This document shows positions 16,714 through 25,594 of a stretch of DNA of 64,000 nt, in pieces. Numbering within the stretch: position 1 is the first letter of the stretch; every line of letters begins with the position of its first letter. The translations under genes and the position numbers were made by a program. Location of the stretch: contig NZ_JACMTR010000002.1 in assembly GCF_014267175.1 (NCBI RefSeq), positions 4,241,501 through 4,305,500 of the forward strand. Reading direction: 5' to 3'. Source of the stretch: Pseudonocardia sp. C8 (GTDB lineage Bacteria > Actinomycetota > Actinomycetes > Mycobacteriales > Pseudonocardiaceae). The notes beneath the pieces were generated by a model, which was not told the origin of the DNA, did no database searches, and worked only from the letters and a program-made list of their open reading frames with translations.

Positions 16714-18051
16714 GTGTCAACCATAAAGAACACGCCCACCGGGCAGAGCGCGCTCACCCCGAGCCAGCGACGACGATTCCGGATCAGGCTGATCGTCGTC
16801 CTGCTGGGCGGCATGGTCCTCGACGGCTACATCCTCGGCATCGTCGGGCCCGTCTCGGACACGCTCTCCGACGATCTCCAGATCTCGGCGCTGACCGAGG
16901 GCCTTGTCGTCGCCGCCGCGCTGGTCGGCATCTTCGTCGGTGGACCGCTCGGCGGGTGGCTGGCGGACAGGGTCGGGCGCAAGCCGTTGTTCACCTTCGA
17001 CATCGCCCTGTTCACCGTCGCATCGTTCCTGCAGCTGTTCGCCGAGTCCGCGGTGCTGCTCATCGCGATCCGCCTGCTCATGGGCCTCGCGATCGGCATC
17101 GAGTACGCCGTCGGCTGGCCCCTGATGAGCGAGTTCGCCCCGGCGAAGCTGCGTGGTCGCCTGCTCGGCGCCATGTCGATCGGTTTCTACGGCGGATTCA
17201 TGATCGCCTTCACCATCGGTTACTTCCTCAGCGAGTACGTCCGACTGGATTGGCATCTCATCCTCGGAACCAGCACCGTGCTGTCGGTGGCGCTGCTCAT
17301 CGCCCGGATCGGGATGCCCGAGTCACCCCGTTGGCTGTGGAGCAAGGGCCGGCAGGACGAGGCGCGCGCCATCGCCCACCGATACCTCGACGACGACGCG
17401 CTCTTCGACATCGAACAGGAGCACGTGAAGAAGGGCAATTTCCGCGAGCTGTTCTCCCGTCGCTACTGGCGGGCGACGTTGTTCACGTCGATGTTCTGGT
17501 TCTGCGCCGTCACCCCGTACTTCGCGATCGCCACCTTTGCCGACAGCGTCCTGGCCCAGTACGGCCTGAGCGGTGGGCTCGCCGGTGGTGTGGGCCTCTC
17601 GGCGGTCGCCGTGGCGGGTGTCGTGGCCAGCGTCGTGCTCATCGACAAGGTCGGGCGGCGGGTGCTCACGGTGCCACCCCAGTGGATCGGCGCCGCCGTG
17701 CTCGCCGTCATCGCCCTCTGGGCGGGTGCGCCCCCGATCGCGATCCTGACGCTGTTCCTGGTCTTCTCCTTCGTCAACGCGCTGTACACCACGCTGACGG
17801 GTGTCTACCCGGGCGAGGTGCTGCCGACCGAGATCCGCGGTGCGGGAACCGGGTTCGCTGCCGCGATCAGCCGGATCGGGGCCGCGATCGGGACGTTCCT
17901 GCTACCGGTCTCGATGGAGACGCTCGGCGCCTCGGTCACGATGCTGTCCGCCGCGGGAGTCGCCGTACTCGGTGCCGCGTTGTCCCAGTGGCTGGCCCCG
18001 GAGACACGGGGCAAGAGCCTCACGGAGGCGGCGGAGAGCTTCGCGCACTGA
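16714..18051 (+). CDS. MFS transporter (sugar/metabolite porter type)
   Basis: A 445-residue membrane protein with twelve predicted hydrophobic segments. It has the MFS loop motif GGWLADRVGRKPL between helices 2 and 3, the PESPRWLWSKGR motif after helix 6, and PETRGKSL at the C-terminus, all typical of the sugar-porter/aromatic-acid branch. The start is GTG at 16714 with GGAG seven bases upstream. As last gene of the operon it probably imports the substrate. A strong terminator hairpin follows at 18091-18145. Confidence 0.9.
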   Translation: MSTIKNTPTGQSALTPSQRRRFRIRLIVVLLGGMVLDGYILGIVGPVSDTLSDDLQISALTEGLVVAAALVGIFVGGPLGGWLADRVGRKPLFTFDIALFTVASFLQLFAESAVLLIAIRLLMGLAIGIEYAVGWPLMSEFAPAKLRGRLLGAMSIGFYGGFMIAFTIGYFLSEYVRLDWHLILGTSTVLSVALLIARIGMPESPRWLWSKGRQDEARAIAHRYLDDDALFDIEQEHVKKGNFRELFSRRYWRATLFTSMFWFCAVTPYFAIATFADSVLAQYGLSGGLAGGVGLSAVAVAGVVASVVLIDKVGRRVLTVPPQWIGAAVLAVIALWAGAPPIAILTLFLVFSFVNALYTTLTGVYPGEVLPTEIRGAGTGFAAAISRIGAAIGTFLLPVSMETLGASVTMLSAAGVAVLGAALSQWLAPETRGKSLTEAAESFAH

Positions 18052-18090
18052 CGCCGGCCTCAGCCGTCTCACCAGCACCGATCCGGCTCC

Positions 18091-18145
18091 CGGAAGCGCT
18101 CCGAGTGGCCGTGGGGAATTCCCTACGGCCACTCGGAGCGTTCCG
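18091..18145. terminator. Very long near-perfect terminator hairpin
   Basis: CGCTCCGAGTGGCCGT pairs with ACGGCCACTCGGAGCG across a centre that is itself palindromic (GGGAATTCCC). With a one-base bulge the pairing extends to CGGAA/TTCCG, so 18091-18145 is almost one continuous hairpin, followed by GGTTTTG. It ends the MFS operon and insulates the next gene. Confidence 0.85.
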
Positions 18146-18156
18146 GTTTTGTCTGG

Positions 18157-18185
18157 TTGGAAGACAGTTGTCCTACTTCTAGGTA
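18157..18185 (+). promoter_or_regulatory. Promoter and operator of the second GntR gene
   Basis: A -35-like TTGGAA (18157-18162) and a -10-like TAGGTA (18180-18185) are 17 bp apart. The spacer holds GACAGTTGTCCTAC, whose AGTTGTCCTAC (18166-18176) is the exact reverse complement of the 11358-11374 operator core. A regulator bound here would block its own promoter. Predicted start of transcription is only a few bases before the ATG at 18196. Confidence 0.6.
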
Positions 18186-18195
18186 GCCTGGCTGC

Positions 18196-18990
18196 ATGTC
18201 CGAGAGTACCGAGGTCGGGGACCAGGTCGGCGGTCGAGCCGCGTCCCCGCGCCGGCAACGTCCCAGCGTCACCGCGTCCGTGGTCCACGTCCTGAAGCGA
18301 CGGATCGCCCAGGGCGACTGGGCTGCCGGCGACCGGATGCCGTCGGAGCCCTCGCTCGCCGACGAGCTCGGCGTCAGCCGGGTCACCGTGCGCGCGGCGC
18401 TCGCCCAGCTGGAGAACGACGGGATCGTCAACCGGCGGCACGGCTCCGGAACCTATGTCAACTCGATCCGACCCCTCGTGAGCAGCCTGCACCTCAACAT
18501 CGGCTCCGACCAGATGATCACCTCGAGCGGGCGGACCTCCGGGATCGCCGAGATGTCATGGCGCCAGGAGGCCGCCGGCCAGGACGTCGCCGACCGGCTC
18601 GCCGTCGAGGCCGGTACCCCGGTCGTCCACCTCTACCGCGTACGCACGGCCGACGGTGTCCCGGTCACGGTGTCCGACGACTACTTCCCGGCCGAGTTCC
18701 TCCCCTCGGAGTCGGTCACGCTCGGCCCGTCGCTGTACTCCTTCCTGTCCAAGGTCTGCGGCATCGACGTGGAGTTCGGCATCGCCACCCTCACGCCCGC
18801 GCAGGCGGGGCCGACCCTGGGCTCTGCACTGGGTGTCGGGGAGGACGAGCTGTGCATGGTGATCAGGCAGGTGGACTACGACGCGGACGAGCAACCCGTG
18901 TCGTACTCCGTCGAGCACCACCTGGCGAGCGCGCTCACGTTCCAGCTCGTCCGGCAGGGTCCTCACGGGGGGCGCACCCCCGGACGGTAG
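18196..18990 (+). CDS. GntR-family regulator with UTRA domain (HutC subfamily), copy 2
   Basis: A 264-residue protein: a polar N-tail, a winged helix with MPSEPSLADELGVSRVTVRA and HGSGTYVNS, then a UTRA effector domain ending in VIRQVDYDADEQPVSYSVE. It is a paralogue of the 10463-11278 product; the two bracket the unassigned operon, and both probably recognise GTAGGACAACT. The ATG lies about 10 bases after the predicted -10, implying a very short leader. Confidence 0.9.
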   Translation: MSESTEVGDQVGGRAASPRRQRPSVTASVVHVLKRRIAQGDWAAGDRMPSEPSLADELGVSRVTVRAALAQLENDGIVNRRHGSGTYVNSIRPLVSSLHLNIGSDQMITSSGRTSGIAEMSWRQEAAGQDVADRLAVEAGTPVVHLYRVRTADGVPVTVSDDYFPAEFLPSESVTLGPSLYSFLSKVCGIDVEFGIATLTPAQAGPTLGSALGVGEDELCMVIRQVDYDADEQPVSYSVEHHLASALTFQLVRQGPHGGRTPGR

Positions 18991-19013
18991 ATACGGCACC
19001 CTGTCGGCTACCC

Positions 19014-19041
19014 CGTCGTCGCGGCCCCGGTGGCGACGACG
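19014..19041. terminator. Bidirectional hairpin between convergent genes
   Basis: CGTCGTCGC (19014-19022) pairs perfectly with GCGACGACG (19033-19041) around a 10-base loop. It lies between the stop codons of the converging GntR and flavoprotein genes. Confidence 0.6.
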
Positions 19042-19067
19042 TCGCCCGCGCGGTCCAGGTACCGACG

Positions 19068-21098
19068 TCAGATGGCCCGGCACAACCGGGCGGCGTCGAG
19101 GATCGCCGCGTGGACGTTCCGGCTGCTCACGGCGTCACCGATCCGAAACAGCCGGAAGGAACCGTCCGGGTTGGACACCGCGGTCTGCTCCCGCAGCGCG
19201 AGGAGGTCGTCGGGGCGGACCTCGCCGCCGTTGCGGGAGTCCGCCCGCAGCTCGGTGTACAGCTCGTCGTGCGGCGTCGTCCCGCACTCGGCGACGACCA
19301 GATCGTAGGTGCGGACCTGGTACCAGTCACTGCCGTCGATGCCGAGTTGGACCGTGTAGCCGCCGCCCTCCCTCCTGGCAACGCCACGAAGCCTGCGCAG
19401 CACGGCGATGTCGATTCCCTGTTCGGCGAGCGCGGCGAAGTAGAAGGACGCGACGAGCCCACCGACATCGGGTGACACGGTTCGTTCCGGCGTCACCACC
19501 TCGACGGACGCGCCACGGCGAGCGAGTGCCTCGGCGACGTCGAGCGCCTGGTTACCGCCGTGGTCGTCGTACACCATGACCCGTCCCGAGACCGGGCGTT
19601 CCTCGGCCAGCACGTCCCAGGAGTCCAGGACCAGCTCGCCGCCCGGCACGTCCGGCTTCGCCGGGAGGCCACCGGTGGCGACGACGATGTCGTCGTAACC
19701 CGCCGCACGCAGGTCGTCCGCCTCGACGTAGGTGTTCAGCCGCACCTCGACGCCCAGCCGGGCGAGCTCCTGGCGGCGCCAGTCGATGACGCCGCGCAGG
19801 TCGCGCCGGCGCGGTGCCAGAGCCGCCATCCCGAGCTGCCCGCCGACCGCCGACCCCGCCTCGAACAGCGTGACCTCGTGCCCGCGTTCCCCGAGCACCC
19901 GGGCGGCCTCGAGGCCGGCCGGCCCGGCCCCGACGACGGCCACCCGGCGCACGGTCCCGGCACGCTCGACCGTGTGCGGCAGCTCCAGTTCCCGACCGGT
20001 GGACGGGTTGTGGATGCAGTGCGCCCGGCCGGTCTGGTAGATCGCGTCGATGCACATGCTGGCCCCGACACAGGGCCGGATCCGGTCGCTGTCGCCCCGC
20101 TCGAGCTTGCGCACCAGGTGCGGGTCCGCCATCAGGGCGCGCGTCATGCCGACCATGTCGAGCAGGCCGTCACGGACGGCATAGCGGGCGGTCTCCAGGT
20201 CGGCGATCCGGCTGGCGTGCATGACCGGGACGGTCAGCTTCTGCTTGATCGCGCCGGCGAACTCGAGGTGCGGGGCCGACGGGGTTCCCATCGGCGGGAT
20301 CAGCCGGGCGGACTCGGCGTCGGTGGCGATGGAGCCACGGACGACGCTGATGAAGTCGACACCGGCCGCGCACACCTCGTCGGCGATCGTCAGGGCCTCC
20401 TCGGTCCGCAGTCCCGGCTCCCGCTGCTCGTCGAAGCTCATCCGGGAGCCGATCAGGAAGTCCGGGCCGACCGCCTCGCGGATCGCGGTGATCACCTCGA
20501 GCGGGTAACGCATGCGGTTCGCGTGGCTGCCCCCGTACTCGTCGTCCCGGTGGTTCCAGTACGGCGTCCAGAACGAGTCGAGGAACTGGCCGTAGAGCAT
20601 CAGCTCGATGCCGTCCAGGCCGGCCTCCCGGCACCGCTGCGCGGCGGCGACGAAGTCGTCCCGGATCCGGTCGAGATCCCACTTCTCGGCCGCCTTCGCG
20701 AAGGCGCGGTGGGCCGGTTCCCGGGTACCACTCGCCGAGACGGCCGGCAGCCACTCGTCGGCGTAGTTGCTGGTCCGGTGCCCGAGATGGGTCAACTGGC
20801 ACATGACGGCGCACCCTTCGGCGTGGACCTCGTCGGAGAGCTGCCGCAGCCAGGCGACGCTCTCGTCCTTCCACAGCTTCAGGTTCCCGAACGCCGGAGC
20901 ACTGTCGCGGCTGACCAGCGCGCTCCCGCCGATCATGGTCAGGGCGGCACCGCCACGTGCCTTCTCGACGTGGTAGGCACGGTAGCGGTCCGTCGGCAAC
21001 CCGTCCTCGGCGTAGGCGGGCTCGTGCGAGGTGCTGACGATGCGGTTCCGGAGGGTGAGGCCCTTCATGGTGAACGGGCTCAGCAGCGGGTCGGCCAT
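19068..21098 (-). CDS. TMADH/old-yellow-enzyme-type NADH:flavin oxidoreductase (amine demethylase-like)
   Basis: A 676-residue two-part flavoprotein: an N-terminal OYE barrel (about residues 1-370) and a C-terminal FAD/NAD-type domain beginning VAVVGAGPAGLEAARVLG. Relatives include trimethylamine, dimethylamine and histamine dehydrogenases, 2,4-dienoyl-CoA reductase and the N-methylproline demethylase branch. The iron-sulfur segment reads CVGASMC then AHC: the residue expected to be the second cysteine is Ala, so three of four usual ligands are present. The ATG at 21098 is chosen because GGAGGG lies 4-5 bases upstream; a second ATG four codons earlier lacks a ribosome site. Confidence 0.85.
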   Translation of the reverse strand: MADPLLSPFTMKGLTLRNRIVSTSHEPAYAEDGLPTDRYRAYHVEKARGGAALTMIGGSALVSRDSAPAFGNLKLWKDESVAWLRQLSDEVHAEGCAVMCQLTHLGHRTSNYADEWLPAVSASGTREPAHRAFAKAAEKWDLDRIRDDFVAAAQRCREAGLDGIELMLYGQFLDSFWTPYWNHRDDEYGGSHANRMRYPLEVITAIREAVGPDFLIGSRMSFDEQREPGLRTEEALTIADEVCAAGVDFISVVRGSIATDAESARLIPPMGTPSAPHLEFAGAIKQKLTVPVMHASRIADLETARYAVRDGLLDMVGMTRALMADPHLVRKLERGDSDRIRPCVGASMCIDAIYQTGRAHCIHNPSTGRELELPHTVERAGTVRRVAVVGAGPAGLEAARVLGERGHEVTLFEAGSAVGGQLGMAALAPRRRDLRGVIDWRRQELARLGVEVRLNTYVEADDLRAAGYDDIVVATGGLPAKPDVPGGELVLDSWDVLAEERPVSGRVMVYDDHGGNQALDVAEALARRGASVEVVTPERTVSPDVGGLVASFYFAALAEQGIDIAVLRRLRGVARREGGGYTVQLGIDGSDWYQVRTYDLVVAECGTTPHDELYTELRADSRNGGEVRPDDLLALREQTAVSNPDGSFRLFRIGDAVSSRNVHAAILDAARLCRAI

Positions 21099-21303
21099 GA
21101 GGCCCTCCATGCGACACGGGTTCGGTGCGAGGGTCCGGGCGACGCCGGACCCGGGATGACGTGGTGGTTCGCCGGATCCCGTCGCTGCCCGCGTCGTCAC
21201 GGACCATGAGCTGAGACACTGCCAAGAGCGGGCCGTCGCGGTCTTCCTCCGCCTGTCTGAACTTGGCGGCGAGCGTCCGACAGCTGGTCGTTCGTCATCC
21301 CCG

Positions 21304-21693
21304 TTACTGCGCTCGGGCAGCGGACCCCGCACCGCCCGTACGCGGGTCGGTGTAAACGAGCAGGACGAGTCCGCCCTCCTCGCTCCAGGTCGCGTGGTCG
21401 GCCCCAGGCGGGCGGACCAGGTAGTCCCCGGCGCGGTAGGTGCCGGCGTCGTCGGAGAAGGATCCCTCGATGACGTAGATCTGTTCGATCTGCTCGTGCG
21501 AGTGGACGGCCGCGGACGCGCCGGGGTCCATCTGCATGAGGGTGGTGGTCTCGCCCGCGACCGGGTCCTGGAACAGGGTCCGGGTACGGAAGCCCGCCAC
21601 CTCGGACTCCTCCCAGTCACCGGCATCGCCCCGCACGACGACGGTCCGCTCGCGGCTCGCGTTCCCCGACGGCTGTCCGAAGATCTCCTGCAT
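21304..21693 (-). CDS. Cupin-domain protein
   Basis: A 129-residue single cupin with a complete motif 1 (AAVHSHEQIEQIYVIEGSF, HxH plus E) and motif 2 GDYLVRPPGADHATWS. These residues can bind one metal. AGCAGAGGAG precedes the ATG at 21693. It sits between the TMADH-like gene and the LLM gene, same strand. About 200 bases separate it from the downstream flavoprotein, and I see no gene there. Role unknown; dioxygenase or stress-type cupins are possible. Confidence 0.8.
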   Translation of the reverse strand: MQEIFGQPSGNASRERTVVVRGDAGDWEESEVAGFRTRTLFQDPVAGETTTLMQMDPGASAAVHSHEQIEQIYVIEGSFSDDAGTYRAGDYLVRPPGADHATWSEEGGLVLLVYTDPRTGGAGSAARAQ

Positions 21694-21762
21694 CCGATTC
21701 AGCTCCTCTGCTGCTGGAATGTTTCTGGCTCCCGGGTGCCGGCACCGGCCGTCCCGGGATGC

Positions 21763-22656
21763 TCAGCGGGCCCCGGCTCGGTGGCCGGGACAATGCCGGC
21801 CCAGGATCTCGTCCAGCATCGCCCGGGGGATGCCGGCCCCGTCCGTACGCGGCCAGGGCAGGCACACGTCGTCGACACCGGCCTCCTCGAGGCGCCCCAC
21901 GACGTCGTCGTAGCACTGCACCGACTGCAGGGGCGACCGGTTCGCCAGGCCCACGAGCACGGTCCGGCGGATCCGCCGACCGGGTGCGTGCTCGGCGGCG
22001 ACCGCACCGAAGCGCCGGACGTGCTCGCACACCGTGCCGAGCCACGACTCCAGGTCCTCCACCGGGCCGGGGGCACCGTTGGTGACCCACCGGTCGGCGT
22101 GCCGCGCCGCGATCCGCATCCCGGCCGGGCCGGTGGCGGCGACGGTCACGGGCACCCGCGGCCGCTGCACGCAGGCGGGGAGCAACCGCGCCGCGTGAGC
22201 CGAGTAGTAGCAGCCGTCGGCCGAGAAGCGATCCTCCTCCAGGGCACCGAGCAGCACGGTCGTCCACTCACCGAACCGGGCCGTGCGCTCCTTCCGGGAC
22301 CACGCCGGCTCGCCCAGCACGTACGAGTCGTCGCCCTCGGTACCGGCCCCGATTCCGAGCTCGAATCGCCCGTGTGACATCCGGTCGAGCGTCACGATCT
22401 CCTTGGCGAACGGCACCGGGTGCCGGAAGTTCGGGGTGGCGACGAGGGGCCCGAGCCGCACGGTCGTCGTCGAGACGAACGCAGCGGCGAGCATCGGCAC
22501 CATCGAGAACCAGTCCTGGTCGCGCTGGGGCGACCAGGCGAGGTGGTCGAACGTCCAGACCCGTTCGATGCCGTGGTCCTCGGCCTCCCGGATCCGCGTG
22601 ACGAACTCCGTACAGTCCACATCGGGCAGTACGACCGCCGACAGGTCCAGCGTCAC
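21763..22656 (-). CDS. LLM-class flavin-dependent oxidoreductase
   Basis: A 297-residue luciferase-like barrel: VWTFDHLAWS near residue 33, LGPLVATPNFRHP, LDRMSHGRFELGIGAG and VTVAATGPAGMRIAARHADRWVTNG, all landmarks of the bacterial luciferase/F420 group. The GTG at 22656 follows GAGGGAG and lies 26 bases after the stop of the GMC gene, so it is probably co-transcribed. Whether it uses FMN or F420 cannot be told. Confidence 0.85.
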   Translation of the reverse strand: MTLDLSAVVLPDVDCTEFVTRIREAEDHGIERVWTFDHLAWSPQRDQDWFSMVPMLAAAFVSTTTVRLGPLVATPNFRHPVPFAKEIVTLDRMSHGRFELGIGAGTEGDDSYVLGEPAWSRKERTARFGEWTTVLLGALEEDRFSADGCYYSAHAARLLPACVQRPRVPVTVAATGPAGMRIAARHADRWVTNGAPGPVEDLESWLGTVCEHVRRFGAVAAEHAPGRRIRRTVLVGLANRSPLQSVQCYDDVVGRLEEAGVDDVCLPWPRTDGAGIPRAMLDEILGRHCPGHRAGAR

Positions 22657-22681
22657 TGCTCGGTCTCCCTCGGGTCGGGGC

Positions 22682-24322
22682 TCACCGCTCGGGGCCACCG
22701 TAGAAGGTCGCGTCCCCCGGCGGGAGCGGGGTGATGCCGCGGATCCGGTCCGCGAGCTTCTCGGCCATCATCATCACGGGTGCGTTCAGGTTGGCGGTCA
22801 CGACCCTCGGCATGATCGACGCGTCTGCGACGCGGAGGCCCCCGATGGTGTTGACCCGCCCGTGCTGGTCGACCACGGCGTCGTCGTCGACACCCATCCG
22901 GCACGATCCCGAGCCGTGGTACGACGTGTTGCAGGCCGACCGGACGAACGCCTCGATCTCGCGGTCGGAGGTCACGTCGGGACCGGGATTGAGCTCGACC
23001 GGCCTGAACCGCTGCCAGGCCTGCTGCTTGACCAGTGTCTCGCGGGTCAGTTTGACACCGTCCACGATGTCCTCGAGGTCCTGGCGTGCCTGGAGGTGGT
23101 TGAACACGATCGACGGCGGATCCTGCGGGTTCGCCGAGCGGAGCGACACGGAGCCCCGGCTCTCCGGACGGGACAGGTCCATCCAGACCTGGAAGCCCGG
23201 CACCGGTACGAGCTTGCCCTTGACCAGTCGCCGGGTCAGCGGCAGGAACTCGTACTGCATGTTGGGGAACTCGACGTCGTCGCGAGTACGCAGGAACGCG
23301 CCCGACTCGAAGAAGTTGGTGGCGCCGAGGCCCCGACGGCGGAGGAGCCAGTCCACGCCGATCTTCGCGCGGCCGGCGAGCGACAGCTCCGCGGTCAGCG
23401 AGTCCTCCGAGGCGGTCCCGAACTGGACGTCGACACCGGGATGGTTCTGCAGGTTCCGGCCGACCTCGGCCCGGTCGGAGACGACCGGTATGCCGTGGCG
23501 CGCCAGCTCGTCGGCCGGACCGATCCCGGACAGGAGCAGCAGCTTCGGTGAGTTGAACGCCCCCGCAGCCAGGATCACCTCTCGCTCGCACGGGATCACC
23601 CGGGTGTCCGTTCCGACCCGCACCCGAATCCCCGTCGCCCGGCCGTCGTGGATCTCGATCCGCTCGACCGTGGCCCGCGCCAGCACGGTCAGGTTGGGGC
23701 GCCAGGCCGCAGGGCGGAGGTAGGCACGGCTCGCGCTCCAGCGCACACCCTGGTGGATGAACACCTGGGCGATGTGCATGCCCTCCTGCCGGTAACCGTT
23801 GTGGTCCGGGGTGACCGGGAACCCCGCCTGCTCGCCGGCACGCAGGAACGTGTCGTGGAACCGGTGCGCGGCAGGGGCCCGTCCCACATGGACCGGACCG
23901 TTCGCGCCGCGCCACTCGTCGGGTCCGTCGGAGAACGACTCGAACTTGCGGAAGTAGGGCAGGACGTGGGCGTAGTCCCAGTCGTCGAGGCCGTCCTTGG
24001 CCCAGCCCTCGTAGTCCAGCGGGTTGCCCCGGTTGAAGATCATCGCGTTGATCGACGAGCCACCGCCGATGATCCGGCCCGCCTTCTCGTCGATCGTCCT
24101 GCCGTCCAGGTACGGCTCCGGACCGGACCGGTAGCCCCACCCGATGCGGGTGTTCTGGTACACGAACGGCAGCGCCCCGGGCATGGTCAGCATCGGGTTG
24201 CGGTCGTGACCGCCGGCCTCGACCAGCAGGACCGTCGCCGACGGGTCCTCGCTGAGGCGGGAGGCCAGGATGCAACCGGCCGTACCGGCGCCGACCACGA
24301 TGTAGTCGTAGGACGCAGCCAT
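22682..24322 (-). CDS. GMC-family flavin oxidoreductase (choline dehydrogenase-like)
   Basis: A 546-residue protein with the GMC landmarks: VVGAGTAGCILASRLSE at the N-terminus, GRIIGGGSSINAMIFNRG (PROSITE-type GMC 1), AAGAFNSPKLLLLSGIGP (GMC 2) and the active-site histidine in TSYHGSGSCRMG, then VADASIMP. It oxidises an alcohol, as BetA does with choline. The ATG at 24322 is preceded by GAGGAG. A PucR-type element (24476-24492) lies in its promoter, so it is likely under the neighbouring regulator. Confidence 0.9.
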   Translation of the reverse strand: MAASYDYIVVGAGTAGCILASRLSEDPSATVLLVEAGGHDRNPMLTMPGALPFVYQNTRIGWGYRSGPEPYLDGRTIDEKAGRIIGGGSSINAMIFNRGNPLDYEGWAKDGLDDWDYAHVLPYFRKFESFSDGPDEWRGANGPVHVGRAPAAHRFHDTFLRAGEQAGFPVTPDHNGYRQEGMHIAQVFIHQGVRWSASRAYLRPAAWRPNLTVLARATVERIEIHDGRATGIRVRVGTDTRVIPCEREVILAAGAFNSPKLLLLSGIGPADELARHGIPVVSDRAEVGRNLQNHPGVDVQFGTASEDSLTAELSLAGRAKIGVDWLLRRRGLGATNFFESGAFLRTRDDVEFPNMQYEFLPLTRRLVKGKLVPVPGFQVWMDLSRPESRGSVSLRSANPQDPPSIVFNHLQARQDLEDIVDGVKLTRETLVKQQAWQRFRPVELNPGPDVTSDREIEAFVRSACNTSYHGSGSCRMGVDDDAVVDQHGRVNTIGGLRVADASIMPRVVTANLNAPVMMMAEKLADRIRGITPLPPGDATFYGGPER

Positions 24323-24475
24323 CTCGGGCTCCTCGGGGTCGTCGTGCGGCAGCCCGGGGATCGCGTCGCGGCGGCGTCGCCGTCGCCGCGGAACGGTCCG
24401 GGTCACGGTGCGCCGAGCCTAGGTTCGGCGACGCTCGGCTCTCTGCGACAGCGGCGAGGAACTCTCGCACAGCCG

Positions 24476-24492
24476 TTCCGACAGTTGTCGAA
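24476..24492. promoter_or_regulatory. Candidate operator in the GMC oxidoreductase promoter
   Basis: TTCCGACAGTTGTCGAA is a near-perfect palindrome (CGACA-GT-TGTCG core). Its GACAGTTGT core recurs at 25598-25606 (other strand) upstream of pucR/pruA and at 18163-18171 before the second GntR gene. Confidence 0.55.
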
Positions 24493-24527
24493 CGCGGGGC
24501 CCGGACCTCCGGCCGGCCGGACCGGGC

Positions 24528-25574
24528 TCACGCCCCCGCGGTGCCGCCGGCCTCCCGGTAGGCCGTCAACCAGAGGGCCAGCTGCAGGTCGGTCCGCCCG
24601 GCACCCTGGCGCAGGTCCACCCCGGTCAGCTCCTGGATCCGGTCGAGACGGTAGTAGAGCGTCGTCCGGTGGACATGGAGCTCGGTCGCCGCCGTGGTCA
24701 TGTCGCCTCCGAGGTCCAGGACGACCCGCGCTGTCGTCCGCAGCTCGAGCCGGGCCTGGTCGGAGAGGATCTCCGCACCCGGGTGCACGTCGGCAGCAGC
24801 CAGCGATGCAGGTGCATCGACGACCAACCGCCAGGCGCCCAGCGCGTCCCAGCTGGCCGGCTCGGGGCGGGCGCCGGCGGCGATTGCCCGCGCGGTCGCC
24901 CGGGCCCGGCGGACGGCCTCGGCCAGGTGCATCAGCGGTAACGGGGCCCCACTGGCCGCCATCCGGCGCGCGCGACCGGTCACGGGGTGCACGCTCAGGT
25001 CGTCGGCCAGGGCCCAGCCGCCCGGGCTCCGGGGGTGCTCGACCTGCACCTGAACGTCCAGCGGCAGCCGTTCCCACACGGCGAGTTCCCTCGCCGTCTC
25101 CGGGTCCGAGGTCTCCAGCAACCGTTCGACGAGCGCGTCTCGGCGGCGACGCATGTCCTCGACGGACCGGGTCCGCCGGGCGAGCACGGTCCCCGCCAGC
25201 TCGGCGCAGTCGACCAGCGGTCCGAGCTGATCCGGGGTGACCTTGCCGTCCGGGTCGAGCACCCACAGGTAGCCGTGCAGCCGCCCCTCATGGCGCACCG
25301 GTACGCACCACCGGGCCCACATCCCGCGCTCCGGCATGGCCGGGGTCCGCACGGGCTCGGTCGCGCGGTCGAGGCCGAAGCTGCCCACGACCTCCGCCGC
25401 TGCCGGCTCGACGTGGCGGCCGAGGATGGTCGTCGTCCGGGCATGATCGACCGGCCCCTTGGTGGACCACCAGATCGGGCGTTGCTGCCGGTCCTCGACG
25501 AGCACCGACAGCTGGAGGTCCGACGCGAGCTCGTCGACAGCGGACTGGACATCCGGCTCGCCTGCCATCGTCAC
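24528..25574 (-). CDS. PucR/CdaR-type transcriptional regulator
   Basis: A 348-residue protein whose C-terminal 60 residues form the PucR helix-turn-helix (TTAATELHVHRTTLYYRLDRIQELTGVDL). The N-terminal 280 residues contain a GAF-like sensor with a WCVPVRHEGRLHGYLWVLDPDG strand pattern. Relatives (PutR, PucR, AdeR) mostly activate amino-acid or purine catabolism. It is divergent from the P5C dehydrogenase gene, which fits a proline/glutamate theme. The start is GTG 25574 or ATG 25568, both in frame with weak ribosome sites. Confidence 0.85.
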   Translation of the reverse strand: MTMAGEPDVQSAVDELASDLQLSVLVEDRQQRPIWWSTKGPVDHARTTTILGRHVEPAAAEVVGSFGLDRATEPVRTPAMPERGMWARWCVPVRHEGRLHGYLWVLDPDGKVTPDQLGPLVDCAELAGTVLARRTRSVEDMRRRRDALVERLLETSDPETARELAVWERLPLDVQVQVEHPRSPGGWALADDLSVHPVTGRARRMAASGAPLPLMHLAEAVRRARATARAIAAGARPEPASWDALGAWRLVVDAPASLAAADVHPGAEILSDQARLELRTTARVVLDLGGDMTTAATELHVHRTTLYYRLDRIQELTGVDLRQGAGRTDLQLALWLTAYREAGGTAGA

Positions 25575-25594
25575 CTGACCTCTCGTGCGGTGAT

